From assembly GCF_900156345.1 (NCBI RefSeq), contig NZ_FTPP01000001.1, positions 1,178,001 through 1,242,000 on the forward strand: DNA of 64,000 nt, written 5' to 3'. The translations under genes were made by a program, and so were the position numbers. Positions 16,945-26,433 of this stretch are shown here, piece by piece. The notes beneath the pieces are model-generated. The model made no database searches, had not been told where the DNA came from, and was given only the letters and a program-made list of their open reading frames with translations. The stretch's first letter is position 1. Each line of letters begins with the position of its first letter. Origin of the DNA: Pontibacter indicus (GTDB lineage Bacteria; Bacteroidota; Bacteroidia; Cytophagales; Hymenobacteraceae).

Positions 16945-18372
16945 ATGGGGATACAGCGTGAACTGGACCGCTCACTGGGCCTGCGCCTGGTGATCGTAGT
17001 CGTGATTGGAAACATCATTGGGTCCGGCGTGTACAAAAAGGTGGCACCGATGGCTGCTGAGTTGCACTCGGCTGAGTGGGTGCTGATCTGCTGGCTGCTG
17101 GCCGGCGTTATCTCTTTGTTTGGCGCGCTCTGCAACGCGGAGGTAGCCGGTCTGCTGGCCGATACGGGTGGGGAATACGCCTATTACAAGAAAATCTACA
17201 ACCGTTTCTTCGCCTTCATTTACGGGTGGTCACTGTTCACGGTCATCCAGACGGCGGCGATCTCTTCTTTGTCGTATGTCTTTGCGCAGTCGCTCCATAG
17301 CATTGTGCCCCTACCCCCTATGCTCGAAGGGTTATCCGACTTCACGATTAGTGGTATTTTCTACCCATTTGCCGACTTCAACATCAAGCTAGTTGCCATC
17401 TTGCTGATCGTCCTCCTAACCTGGGTGAACATGAAGGGCGTTCGGACCGGGGCCTGGCTCAGCACAGCCATCCTGCTGCTTGTCTTCACCGGAATCGGTA
17501 TCATTGTGCTTTTCGGGCTCTCCAGCAGCCAGTCAAATATCGGGGAAAGCTTCTCAGTTTCGTCCGTCTCCAATTCTCCTGTCACTTTCAGCGCCGTCTT
17601 CACAGCCATGCTCTCTGCGTTCTGGGCCTACCAGGGCTGGGCAGCCATCGGCTTTTTGGGCGGTGAGGTCAAAAACGCAAAGCAAAACATTCCGAGGGGT
17701 ATAACCATCGGGGTGCTGACGGTGATCGGCATTTACCTGCTCGTGAACATGACCTACCTGTCCCTGCTTCCTGTCTCGGTGCTGGAACAAATTCATGCAG
17801 CCGGAAACAAGATTGCGGCTGTAGAGGCTGTGAAGAGTTTCTGGGGCTATGGCGGCACCGTGTTCATTTCCATCCTGATCCTGATCACGACCTTTGGCTG
17901 TACCAATGCCACTGTGCTGGCAAGCTGTCGCACCTACTTCGCTATGGCACGAGAAGGGCTCTTCTTCCGGAAGGCGGCAGACCTTAACCAGGCGCAGGCT
18001 CCTGCTAACTCGCTCCGCTATCAGTGTATCTGGGCCTGTCTGCTGGTACTCTCCGGTACGTTCGACCAACTCACGGACATGATTATTTTTGCCGTTTTCA
18101 TCTTTTATGGGTCTACCACACTGGGTGTATTCATCCTGCGAAGAAAAATGCCCAACGCCGTCAGACCCTATAAGGTATGGGGCTACCCGGTGGTGCCTGC
18201 CATCATGGTCCTCTTCTGTGCCGCCCTCTTCCTAAACACGATCATGGTCCGCCCCCGGGAGGCAGCCATTGGCATGGCGCTGATCCTGACGGGCATTCCC
18301 ATGTACTGGTGGTTCCGTAAAAACCAGCGCAAAGAATCTGAAGCGTCTTCTGAGAAAAAGGTTCTAAACTGA
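16945..18372 (+). CDS. APC-superfamily amino-acid permease
   Basis: This 475-residue integral membrane protein has about 12 hydrophobic helices. The first carries the APC signature GNIIGSGVYKKV (about residues 22-33), which forms the unwound substrate-binding helix in this superfamily. It would act as an amino-acid/proton symporter or an exchanger in the inner membrane. The LAT/YkbA-like look of the N-terminus suggests an exchanger of neutral amino acids, but the substrate is not determinable. It stands alone, with long gaps on both sides. Confidence 0.82.
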   Translation: MGIQRELDRSLGLRLVIVVVIGNIIGSGVYKKVAPMAAELHSAEWVLICWLLAGVISLFGALCNAEVAGLLADTGGEYAYYKKIYNRFFAFIYGWSLFTVIQTAAISSLSYVFAQSLHSIVPLPPMLEGLSDFTISGIFYPFADFNIKLVAILLIVLLTWVNMKGVRTGAWLSTAILLLVFTGIGIIVLFGLSSSQSNIGESFSVSSVSNSPVTFSAVFTAMLSAFWAYQGWAAIGFLGGEVKNAKQNIPRGITIGVLTVIGIYLLVNMTYLSLLPVSVLEQIHAAGNKIAAVEAVKSFWGYGGTVFISILILITTFGCTNATVLASCRTYFAMAREGLFFRKAADLNQAQAPANSLRYQCIWACLLVLSGTFDQLTDMIIFAVFIFYGSTTLGVFILRRKMPNAVRPYKVWGYPVVPAIMVLFCAALFLNTIMVRPREAAIGMALILTGIPMYWWFRKNQRKESEASSEKKVLN

Positions 18373-18599
18373 GAACCAAAGCGGGATGGTAGCCTCTAGC
18401 CTTAGCAAGTTATAGGCTGCGGATCTTTGTTTTTGTATGGGCGAAGCGGGTTGCACTTTAGTCCTAGCATCGATCCCCTGTCTGCATCTTGCTATTCAGG
18501 ATGCCTGGCTAAATATGCCGGGATCAGCCTGTTGCCTCCCGAAAAATTTATGTGACCTCCCTGTTGCATTAGTGGGCTCTACACTTTTCCTTTGTTAAG

Positions 18600-18962
18600 A
18601 TGAAAACTACAGTTGCGCAGGTGCTAAAAAAGCTGAACGTATTGCTGACAATCCTGTTATGCGGCGTGCTGACAATTGCCCTACCTGCCACTGTACAGGC
18701 AAATAACCTGCCTAAGAGGCTGTTTCAGGAGAGCACGAATACGGTAGAAGAAGCTCCACTCGCTTTCTTTTTGGGCGATTACACCCCTGGCGAAGTGGTC
18801 GGCCTGCCTCAGCTTGAGAGGTCCCTGCTAGCTCCCCTTTTCTACTTGCTACTCCAAAAAATTTACCCTAATGGCAAAGGTGCTATACCTGCGGTAGTAC
18901 ATGCATCCTCTGCCTCCAAGGACGACTGCGGCCTTTACATTATTCAGACCAAAGGCCCTTAG
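18600..18962 (+). CDS. Small secreted protein of unknown function
   Basis: This 120-residue protein has a convincing signal peptide (LLTILLCGVLTIALPATVQA, cut near residue 35) and a short mature part with no recognised domain. The mature part includes a hydrophobic stretch (SLLAPLFYLLLQKIYP) and a single Cys near the end. It is flanked by non-coding gaps and followed by a hairpin terminator, so it is probably monocistronic. Function unknown. Confidence 0.6.
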   Translation: MKTTVAQVLKKLNVLLTILLCGVLTIALPATVQANNLPKRLFQESTNTVEEAPLAFFLGDYTPGEVVGLPQLERSLLAPLFYLLLQKIYPNGKGAIPAVVHASSASKDDCGLYIIQTKGP

Positions 18963-19036
18963 ATATCAGCCTCTTTCCGGCTGCTCATACTGACCTAATC
19001 CCCGCGGATACCTGCCTTAGAAGCCGGAGTCCGAAT

Positions 19037-19066
19037 AAAAGCTGTTTCTGTTGACAGCAGCTTTTT
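19037..19066 (+). terminator. Probable terminator after the small secreted protein gene
   Basis: AAAAGCT pairs with AGCTTTT, with an inner CTG/CAG stem and a following T-run. It lies 74 nt after the stop. Confidence 0.55.
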
Positions 19067-19226
19067 CCCGGCTAAAGCCAACTCGTTTTTTCGATGGTTT
19101 TACAAAGGCGGGATTGAACTGACAGCTGCACTAGTGTAGAACGGCTATGCCTGATACTACAGGCCCTTTTCGCGCGACTGGCATGCAATGCGAAGAGCGA
19201 GGGTCTGAGTAGACACGATTACAACC

Positions 19227-20345
19227 ATGACGCTTACAAAGGAAAAATTACAGGCGAAGTTCTCTACCCGCAGGCTCATACTGCCCATGTTGCTGGGACT
19301 GGGCGTGGTGGGCTACATGCTGTATAAAAACTACGAGCCAGGGCAACTTCAGACGCTCTTGCAAGCCAGCCCGCTCTGGATTGGGGTAACGTTGCTGGTA
19401 CTGCTCATCAGGGATCTGGGCTACATGTACCGTATCCGTTACATCACAGACAAAGCCCTGAGTTGGAAGCAGAGTTTCCGGGTGATCATGCTCTGGGAGT
19501 TCGCCTCCTGCGCCCTGCCCTCGGTAGTGGGTGGTTCTACCATTGCGGCCTACATTCTGTTCAAAGAGAAGATTGCGCTGGGCAAGTCCATTGCACAGGT
19601 GATGGTGACGGCCATGCTGGACAACCTGTATTTCGTGCTGGCAGTACCACTTGTGCTGCTGTTCGCAGATGGCGAGTTAATTCCCTCTCTCGATAACATG
19701 AGCGAAACGTTCCGGCAGAGCCTAAGCATTGCCTTTGGTATCTCATACCTGCTGATCGCCCTTTATGCGTTTACCATGTTCTATGCCCTTTTCATGAACC
19801 CAAAAGCCGTCAAGCGACTATTATTGCGGATCGGAAGCATCAGAATATTGCGAAAGTGGCGGCCTGCACTATTGCGCCACGCCAACGAGCTGCTCATTGC
19901 TTCCAAGCACCTGCGCACGAAAGACGTTTCTTTTTGGCTTCATGGAAGCATCTCTACTATATTTGTCTGGACCGCCCGGTACGCCATCATCGGCTGTCTG
20001 ATAGCGGCTTTCACGCACCTGGATGCGGGAGACCATTTCCTGGTGTTTGCACGCAACCTCATCTACAAGGTAGTTCTGCTGGTGTCTGTTACCCCGGGAG
20101 GAGCTGGCTTTGCCGAGATCGCTTTTCCAGCTTTTTTTGGTGCTTTCCTGGGTGGGTTTACCACCATCATCGTACTGCTGTACCGCCTGCTGACCTACTA
20201 CCTATACCTGTTGGTGGGCGTCATCGTGTTTCCACGCTGGGTTGCTGTGGTGTATGGCAGTGAGAAAGACAATACCATACCTGCATCGAACCAGCAAAAA
20301 AATATTTCAACCACCCTTAATTCCGACACTATCCCCGCTAAATGA
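19227..20345 (+). CDS. Flippase-like membrane protein (LPG synthase TM domain / UPF0104)
   Basis: This 372-residue protein has seven or eight hydrophobic helices and the family motifs WEFASCALPSVVGGSTIAAYILFKE-like (split about 95-118) and SVTPGGAGFAEIAFPAFFG-like (about 288-306). It matches the transmembrane part of lysylphosphatidylglycerol synthases without the aminoacyltransferase domain, a group thought to flip lipids or glycolipids. The last four bases overlap the start of an amino-acid permease gene (ATGA), so the two are translationally coupled. The actual lipid substrate is unknown. Confidence 0.8.
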   Translation: MTLTKEKLQAKFSTRRLILPMLLGLGVVGYMLYKNYEPGQLQTLLQASPLWIGVTLLVLLIRDLGYMYRIRYITDKALSWKQSFRVIMLWEFASCALPSVVGGSTIAAYILFKEKIALGKSIAQVMVTAMLDNLYFVLAVPLVLLFADGELIPSLDNMSETFRQSLSIAFGISYLLIALYAFTMFYALFMNPKAVKRLLLRIGSIRILRKWRPALLRHANELLIASKHLRTKDVSFWLHGSISTIFVWTARYAIIGCLIAAFTHLDAGDHFLVFARNLIYKVVLLVSVTPGGAGFAEIAFPAFFGAFLGGFTTIIVLLYRLLTYYLYLLVGVIVFPRWVAVVYGSEKDNTIPASNQQKNISTTLNSDTIPAK

Positions 20346-22090
20346 GAAATTTTGTTAAGAACCTCACCCGTCGAAAAAATGCCGTTGCCGTTCTAGAGGA
20401 CTATCGTAAAGATGGTAACATACAAGGCACCGATCTGGTACGCAACCTGCAGTTCAGGGATCTTGTTGCCTTTGGCATCGCGGCTATTATCGGGGCGGGC
20501 ATCTTCAGCACCATCGGCAATGCCAGTGCGGCGGGCGGCCCGGCCGTCTCCTTGCTTTTCATCTTCACGGCCATCGCCTGCGGTTTTTCGGCTCTTTGCT
20601 ACGCACAGTTTGCCTCTACCATACCTGTGTCGGGCAGCGCCTATACCTATGCCTATGCTTCTTTCGGTGAGTTCGTGGCCTGGATCATCGGCTGGGACCT
20701 GCTCATGGAGTATGCCATCGGAAACATTGCAGTAGCCATCTCCTGGTCCGACTATTTTACGGCCGTGCTCCGTGGCATCGGCATCGGCATGCCGGAGTAC
20801 CTCACCATGGATTACCTGAGCGCATCACGTGGCTTTGAGGAAGCACAGGGCTTGCTCGCACAGGGGCAGGCGCTCTCGTCATTGCCAATGTACTTGCAGG
20901 AATCGTTTCTGGCCTGGCAAAACGCGCCGACGCTGGCTGGTTTCAGGCTAGTGGCAGATATACCTGCACTGGGCATCACGGCGCTGATCACGTACCTGGT
21001 ATACATCGGCATCAAGGAGTCCAAGCGCACGGCCAACCTACTGGTGCTGCTCAAGCTCATCGTTATTTTACTCGTTATCACGGTAGGCGCCTTCTATGTC
21101 AATACGGATAACTGGTCTCCCTTCGCTCCGAACGGACTGTCAGGCATTATGAAAGGGGTATCGGCGGTTTTCTTCGCCTACATTGGCTTCGACGCCATCT
21201 CCACCACAGCCGAGGAGAGTGAGAACCCGCAGCGCGACCTGCCACGCGCCATGATCTTCACACTTGTGATCTGTACGGTTCTTTACGTGTTGCTGGCCCT
21301 GGTGCTAACAGGTATGGTTCCCTTCAACGAGCTGGCCGTGGGTGACCCCTTGGCCTTTGTATTCGCGCGGGTGAACCTGGATGCCATGGCCGGTATTGTG
21401 GCCGTGAGCGCCGTGGTAGCCATGGCCAGTGTGCTGCTGGTTTTCCAGTACGGGCAACCCCGTATCTGGATGGCCATGAGCCGGGACGGGCTGCTGCCGC
21501 GTGCCTTCTCCCGCATCCACCCAAAACACAAGACTCCTGCCTTTGCCACCATTGTCACCGGTTTTGTAGTGGCGGTGCCGGCTCTTTTCATGAACCTGAC
21601 TGAAGTGACAGACCTGACAAGCATCGGCACGCTGTTCGCCTTTGTGCTGGTGTGCGGCGGTATCCTGTTGATGGAAGAGAAACAAAAAGTGGCCACCACA
21701 GCCCACAAAGGTTTCCGGGTACCCTACATCAATGGCCGTTACGTACTGCCTGTGTTAATGCTGGCGGCTATTGCATTGCTCTTCTATTTTCAGGCAGCTG
21801 CGGTGAGCGCCTTCTTCAGCCTCGACGGTGGTTGGGAAGTTTTTCAGCACAAGTTGCCATTATTGGGCTTCATTGTGGTCGCCGCAATCGTCACCGTGCT
21901 CACCATTGTCCGCGAGCTTTCGCTTATACCTGTATTGGGTCTGCTTACCAACCTATACCTGATGACAGAGCTGGGCCTGACGAACTGGACACGTTTCTTA
22001 GGCTGGCTGGCGCTGGGTCTGGTGGTTTACTTTGCATACGGCTACCGAAACAGCAAACTCCGTCAAGCAGCGGAAGTAAAAGCTGCCTAA
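20342..22090 (+). CDS. Amino-acid permease, cationic amino-acid transporter (CAT/YfnA) type
   Basis: This 582-residue inner-membrane protein of the APC superfamily has the helix-1 motif GIAAIIGAGIFSTIGNA (about 48-64), the conserved SAYTYAYASFGEFVAW segment, and AYIGFDAISTTAEESENPQRDLPRAMI near residue 280, typical of CAT-like transporters. It has about 12-14 helices and extra length between helices 3 and 5. The likely role is uptake of amino acids. It is coupled by a 4-nt overlap to the flippase-like gene upstream and ends before a strong bidirectional terminator. Confidence 0.88.
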   Translation: MRNFVKNLTRRKNAVAVLEDYRKDGNIQGTDLVRNLQFRDLVAFGIAAIIGAGIFSTIGNASAAGGPAVSLLFIFTAIACGFSALCYAQFASTIPVSGSAYTYAYASFGEFVAWIIGWDLLMEYAIGNIAVAISWSDYFTAVLRGIGIGMPEYLTMDYLSASRGFEEAQGLLAQGQALSSLPMYLQESFLAWQNAPTLAGFRLVADIPALGITALITYLVYIGIKESKRTANLLVLLKLIVILLVITVGAFYVNTDNWSPFAPNGLSGIMKGVSAVFFAYIGFDAISTTAEESENPQRDLPRAMIFTLVICTVLYVLLALVLTGMVPFNELAVGDPLAFVFARVNLDAMAGIVAVSAVVAMASVLLVFQYGQPRIWMAMSRDGLLPRAFSRIHPKHKTPAFATIVTGFVVAVPALFMNLTEVTDLTSIGTLFAFVLVCGGILLMEEKQKVATTAHKGFRVPYINGRYVLPVLMLAAIALLFYFQAAAVSAFFSLDGGWEVFQHKLPLLGFIVVAAIVTVLTIVRELSLIPVLGLLTNLYLMTELGLTNWTRFLGWLALGLVVYFAYGYRNSKLRQAAEVKAA

Positions 22091-22327
22091 GCAAACCCAT
22101 TTCATACGCCATGTGCCGCGATGGTCTGTTGCCCGCTTAATTCGGAATGATACATCGCAAGTTTACCAGGCCTTATGTGACAATCATCATCACAGGTCAG
22201 GTAGCCACAATAGATGTGCCGGTTTACTTACTGTAGTGCCCCAAACACGGCAAACTGCAGCAGAAGACTCCCGAAACGACTAAACAAGTGGTAGATTAAC
22301 AGGCGTTAAGAGTATAGACAATAAAGC

Positions 22328-22355
22328 AAAACCCGCTGCTCCGGCAGCGGGTTTT
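22328..22355. terminator. Bidirectional terminator between convergent genes
   Basis: A perfect 12-bp stem (AAAACCCGCTGC type) closes on a TCCG tetraloop, with A and T runs at the base. It can serve both the plus-strand permease and the minus-strand glycosidase-like gene. Confidence 0.85.
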
Positions 22356-22397
22356 CTATTTAATAGGCTTTCCTTAAGTTCGTGCTTCCCTACTAAT

Positions 22398-23657
22398 CTA
22401 CTGCAAATCACTGAAGACCCACCTGCTTTTCGTGCCGACAGTTCTTCGCCGCATCTTTCGTATACCCTTCCCTTTTGTGATAGCCTCATCCATTCGCTGC
22501 TGTGCCTCTAATAGGGCCTCTGCGTAGGGCTGGTACAGTACACGTTCCGGCAGTTCACCGGGCTCCTCCTCCGCGTCCCAAAGTCCTGACCGGTGCCAGG
22601 GAGCGAGGTGGTCCCAATCGGGCCGGTCGATGATGGGATACAGGCAGATTCCCCACAAAGGTATACCTGCCTGCAGTGCAGCAGTGCACTCCTCAGCCAC
22701 AAAACGGATCCAATGCGGACGGTCTATACCTGGATGGCTTGTTTCTGCCAGAGCGATGGGTTTCTGGTAACGGGTATAGGCCATTTGCAGCAAATTCCGC
22801 AAGGGTTGCCACCGCTCGTCCTGGTGCTCGTTCACCCAGCTCAGCCGCTCGTGCGTACCCAGCTCCCATTGGTTGTTGTAATAGTAGTTGAGACCCAGAA
22901 TGTCCAGGTACTCTGGTTTTCCACCTAGCTCGGGGCAGATACGGCCACACAATATATCCACTGCCTGAAACTGGTGTTCCTGCGCCCTTTGGGCCTCGGC
23001 TTGCACATCGGGCGACCCATCGCGGGGAGCAACTATGTTCACGAGCGGCTCCGTGGTCAGGATGCGGATGTCGGGGTCTTCTTCGCGCATGGCTGCTATA
23101 CCTTCTATGTAGGCCCGCATCAAACTATACTTCACTTCCCAGCCTTGCCCGATGCAGTAAGGCGAAGTCCCTCGTACGTCCCCACCCAACCAGGAAATAA
23201 AACTCACTTCGTTGATGGGGGTAACCACCAAGGGACCATCCGGAACCTGAGAGCGGTAGAACTGCACAAAAGCTCTGCACATGGCGGCGAAGCGTCTGGC
23301 AAACATCGGATGCAGGGGTGTGAGGTCGTCCGGATAACCAAAATGGCAGAGGTCCCATACCTGCTGTATGCCCAGTTTCTTACCCATCGCGAGCATGGTG
23401 CCGACGGTCGTCCAATCGTAGCAGTAAGGCAATTTTTCTACCTGACTCCAGCGTATACCTTCCCGCACCGTCCTGATCCGGAAGGGATACAGGTTGCGGT
23501 AATCCTGCTCCAGTAGTTGGAGATGTCCCGTCAGGGTGAGGAAGTCCACTCTGTTTCCGAAGGCGTTGAGTTTGTCTGTGCACTCAAACCCGGCCATCCA
23601 GAAGGATTGAAAAGAACTTTGCTGTGCGCTGGTGTTTGCCGCTGCGTTTTCTGCCAT
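22398..23657 (-). CDS. Family 1-like glycoside hydrolase (clan GH-A)
   Basis: This 419-residue protein has a TIM-barrel hydrolase pattern. A probable acid/base Glu is E150 in VTPINEVSF and a probable nucleophile is E305 in ALAETSHPG, each at the end of a predicted strand as in clan GH-A. There is no signal peptide, so it acts in the cytosol. It is the last gene of a three-gene minus-strand cassette with a glycosyltransferase and UDP-galactopyranose mutase, so it may process a galactose- or galactofuranose-containing intermediate, or it may be a transferase-like relative. The substrate is inferred only from context. Confidence 0.75.
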   Translation of the reverse strand: MAENAAANTSAQQSSFQSFWMAGFECTDKLNAFGNRVDFLTLTGHLQLLEQDYRNLYPFRIRTVREGIRWSQVEKLPYCYDWTTVGTMLAMGKKLGIQQVWDLCHFGYPDDLTPLHPMFARRFAAMCRAFVQFYRSQVPDGPLVVTPINEVSFISWLGGDVRGTSPYCIGQGWEVKYSLMRAYIEGIAAMREEDPDIRILTTEPLVNIVAPRDGSPDVQAEAQRAQEHQFQAVDILCGRICPELGGKPEYLDILGLNYYYNNQWELGTHERLSWVNEHQDERWQPLRNLLQMAYTRYQKPIALAETSHPGIDRPHWIRFVAEECTAALQAGIPLWGICLYPIIDRPDWDHLAPWHRSGLWDAEEEPGELPERVLYQPYAEALLEAQQRMDEAITKGKGIRKMRRRTVGTKSRWVFSDLQ

Positions 23658-23687
23658 TTGTTAAATAACTCCGTTACAAGATCCTTA

Positions 23688-24890
23688 TCAGGTGATTTTG
23701 CTGTCGCCATTTAAGCTAACCCGCAGTTCTACTGCCTCTGCCTTCAGGCGGTGACCGTTGTGCTCTGCTAGTGCGCCATCCAAAACCGGCAAGGCTTGCT
23801 CCTGACCAGCCAGTTTCTTGAAAAGCGTGAGCGCCTGCGCCACCACCTGGTCCATGTTGTAGTATTTGTAGGTCGCCAGCCTGCCGACAAAGTGAACGCC
23901 GGGCGTGGCATCCGCCAGCTTTTTGTACTGGTTGTAGATCGCAGCATTCTCAGGGCGCGGCACCGGGTAATAGGGGTCCCCCTCAGCCTTGGGGTATTCG
24001 TACACCACACTGGTTTTGGGGTGCTGCTGCCCGGTCAGGTATTTGAACTCCGTGATGCGGGTATAGGCGTGCTCGTTGGGGTAGTTTACCACCGCAGCAG
24101 GCAGGTGAACGGGCGCATCGAGTGTTTCGTGTTTGAACTCCAGGGAGCGATAGGGCAGCTTGCCAAAACAAAAGCCAAAGTACTCGTCTACCGGACCGGT
24201 ATAGATCATCTCCCGGAAAGGAATCAGGTCCAGAATTTCGTGGTAGTCGGTGTTGAGCATGATCTTGATGTTGGGATGCGCCAGCAGCTTTTCGAACATA
24301 CTCGTGTAACCGTGCAGCGGCATGGCCTGAAAAGTGTCCGTGAAGTAGCGGTCGTCGCGGTTGCTGCGCACCGGCACGCGGGAGGTCACCGATTTATCCA
24401 GCTCCGATGGATCCATGCCCCAATGCTTGCGGGTATAGTTGCGGAAAAACTTTTCGTAGAGCTCGCGCCCCACCTTGCTCACCACTACATCTTCGGAGGT
24501 ACGCACCGGCGACACGTCCTCTGCCACGGATTTGAAGAAGTCCTCCACCTCAAAAGAGGTCAGGCTGAGCCCGTAGAGTTTGTTGATCGTATCGAGGTTG
24601 ATGGGCATGGGCACCAATTGCCCGTCCACGCTCGCGAGCACCCGGTGCTCGTACGGGCGCCAGGCGGTGAACTGCGACAGGTAGTCGAATACCTCCTTTG
24701 AATTGGTATGGAAAATATGTGGCCCATAGCGGTGCACCAGGATGCCGTCTTCGTTGTAGTGGTCGAAGGCATTGCCGGCAATGTGCGGACGCTTGTCGAT
24801 GATGAGCACGCTTTTATGCAGCTGCGAGGCCAGTCGCTCGGCGAGCACGCTGCCGGCAAAGCCCGCTCCCACAATCAGGTAGTCGAACAT
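23688..24890 (-). CDS. glf: UDP-galactopyranose mutase
   Basis: Glf is a flavoenzyme that interconverts UDP-galactopyranose and UDP-galactofuranose, the donor for galactofuranose in surface glycans. The 400-residue length is typical. The N-terminal FAD fold is clear (IVGAGFAGSVLAERLA, about 6-21), followed by the characteristic IDKRPHIAGNAFD and GPHIFHTN segments, and MNTDYHEIL-like and GPVDEYFG motifs in the middle. It lies 34 nt downstream of a glycosyltransferase gene and 30 nt upstream of the hydrolase gene, so the three form an operon. Nothing appears to be missing. Confidence 0.93.
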   Translation of the reverse strand: MFDYLIVGAGFAGSVLAERLASQLHKSVLIIDKRPHIAGNAFDHYNEDGILVHRYGPHIFHTNSKEVFDYLSQFTAWRPYEHRVLASVDGQLVPMPINLDTINKLYGLSLTSFEVEDFFKSVAEDVSPVRTSEDVVVSKVGRELYEKFFRNYTRKHWGMDPSELDKSVTSRVPVRSNRDDRYFTDTFQAMPLHGYTSMFEKLLAHPNIKIMLNTDYHEILDLIPFREMIYTGPVDEYFGFCFGKLPYRSLEFKHETLDAPVHLPAAVVNYPNEHAYTRITEFKYLTGQQHPKTSVVYEYPKAEGDPYYPVPRPENAAIYNQYKKLADATPGVHFVGRLATYKYYNMDQVVAQALTLFKKLAGQEQALPVLDGALAEHNGHRLKAEAVELRVSLNGDSKIT

Positions 24891-24924
24891 ACAGTTTGAT
24901 TTATAAGGTAAGTGTTAATCCTGA

Positions 24925-26178
24925 TCAGGATTTTCGCTGCTTTTTCAGCTCCAGGGCATCGGTGATCAGCTTCGCCATGCTGCCCCAGGTAGTATCCCAT
25001 GAAAGATCGGCCATGAAGTCGTCCACCGCGGCCAGCCACAACTCGTCTTGCTGCTGCGTCAGGGCCTGCTCTACCGCGGCAATAAAAGCCTCGGGCGTAG
25101 CGGCAATGTGTACCAAACCTTGCTCGCCATAGGGGCGGATCACGTCCCGGATGGGGGTTGAAACCACAGGTTTGCCCGCCGCAAGGTATTCGGGGGTTTT
25201 GGTCGGACTGATAAACTCGGTGGATTCGTTGATGGCGAATGGGAGGAGTGCCACATCCCAGCCACTTAAATAGGCCGGTAGCTCCTTATAAGACTTACCG
25301 CCTAGGTAGTGGATGTTGGCGTGCCGGGGCAGCGTGGCCGGATCAATCTTCACGACCGGCCCAATCATGATGAGCTGCCACTCCGGCCGGGCAGTGGCCA
25401 TCGCTTCCAGCAAGTCCAGGTCCATGCGCTCATCTATCACCCCAAAGAAACCGATGCGGGGTGCAGGTACAGCTGCCTGGTCGGCGGGTTCGGGCAAACG
25501 GGTTCGTGCCTGCGCAAAGTGCATCTTGTCAATACTGCTTGGGAAGGCGTAAGCCTGCGGGTGCTGCTTCTTTTTAGCCTCGTACAGACTCTGACCACCC
25601 GTAAAGACAAGATCAGCCTTTTGGAAAAGTGCCAGTTCGCGCTCTTTGAGTTGGGCGGGCGCAAACCTGAATGCCGACAACTCGTCCATGCAATCGTACA
25701 CGGTCATGGCAGGCTTAAAATGCGACGTAAAACCCAGGGCCATTGGGGTGTAGTACCAAAAGAGGTAGTCCGCTATCTTCTGTTCGGCAAACAGCTCGTC
25801 GAGCAGGCGGCGCTGTGCTTCCTCCACCGCTTCCGGTGAGAGTCCATGAGGCATATGCGGCACGACCAGCTGCACCTTCCCCTCCCGCTCCGTCACTTGC
25901 AGGTATGGCTCCTGGCAGTCCACAAAAACGGGCTCTTCCACAAAGAAGACACGCGCATGAAGGGCGAAGCGCGAGAGCAGGTGCTGTGGCCGCTGGTACA
26001 CAAAATCCCAGCGCAGGTGCGAGAGACAAACCACATCCCGTATACCTTGTAGAGGATTGGCAGACGGGGTTTCTTTACGTGTTACTTTTTTTTCTTCGGT
26101 CTTGGAATAAGAGACCGCACTTGTGATTTCCTCACCGGTTGCTGCCGGCGCAATGGATTCTGAGTTTGTTTTAAACAT
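24925..26178 (-). CDS. Glycosyltransferase, GT1/GT4-like
   Basis: This 417-residue protein begins with a ~45-residue low-complexity tail and then shows VCLSHLRWDFVYQRPQHLLSR, a pattern seen in glycosyltransferases linked to glf. The C-terminal donor domain has the segment SPTKTPEYLAAGKPVVSTPI (about 325-344). It is probably a galactofuranosyl- or other hexosyltransferase using the product of the adjacent mutase, an inference from the operon. It is cytosolic, with no membrane segment. It is the first gene of the cassette, reading away from an AT-rich divergent gap (26179-26433). Confidence 0.8.
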   Translation of the reverse strand: MFKTNSESIAPAATGEEITSAVSYSKTEEKKVTRKETPSANPLQGIRDVVCLSHLRWDFVYQRPQHLLSRFALHARVFFVEEPVFVDCQEPYLQVTEREGKVQLVVPHMPHGLSPEAVEEAQRRLLDELFAEQKIADYLFWYYTPMALGFTSHFKPAMTVYDCMDELSAFRFAPAQLKERELALFQKADLVFTGGQSLYEAKKKQHPQAYAFPSSIDKMHFAQARTRLPEPADQAAVPAPRIGFFGVIDERMDLDLLEAMATARPEWQLIMIGPVVKIDPATLPRHANIHYLGGKSYKELPAYLSGWDVALLPFAINESTEFISPTKTPEYLAAGKPVVSTPIRDVIRPYGEQGLVHIAATPEAFIAAVEQALTQQQDELWLAAVDDFMADLSWDTTWGSMAKLITDALELKKQRKS

Positions 26179-26433
26179 AGCGTTCTTTTAAGAGACATTG
26201 AGGCCAGGTTACGGGATTGTTTCAGGTAGGCCCCGAACTGATAGTACAGATTTAATAACTACGTGAGTTATGATAAATCATCTTAAGAATATACACGTAT
26301 TATCACCGTTTTATACACTTAATTTTTATATTCACATCACTGAACCCATACCTGCAACTAATTATCAAGTCTCCGATAGCTGAGATTAAGATAGAATGTC
26401 TATTTTGCACATTAGAAAAAGCAGGTGGAAGGT

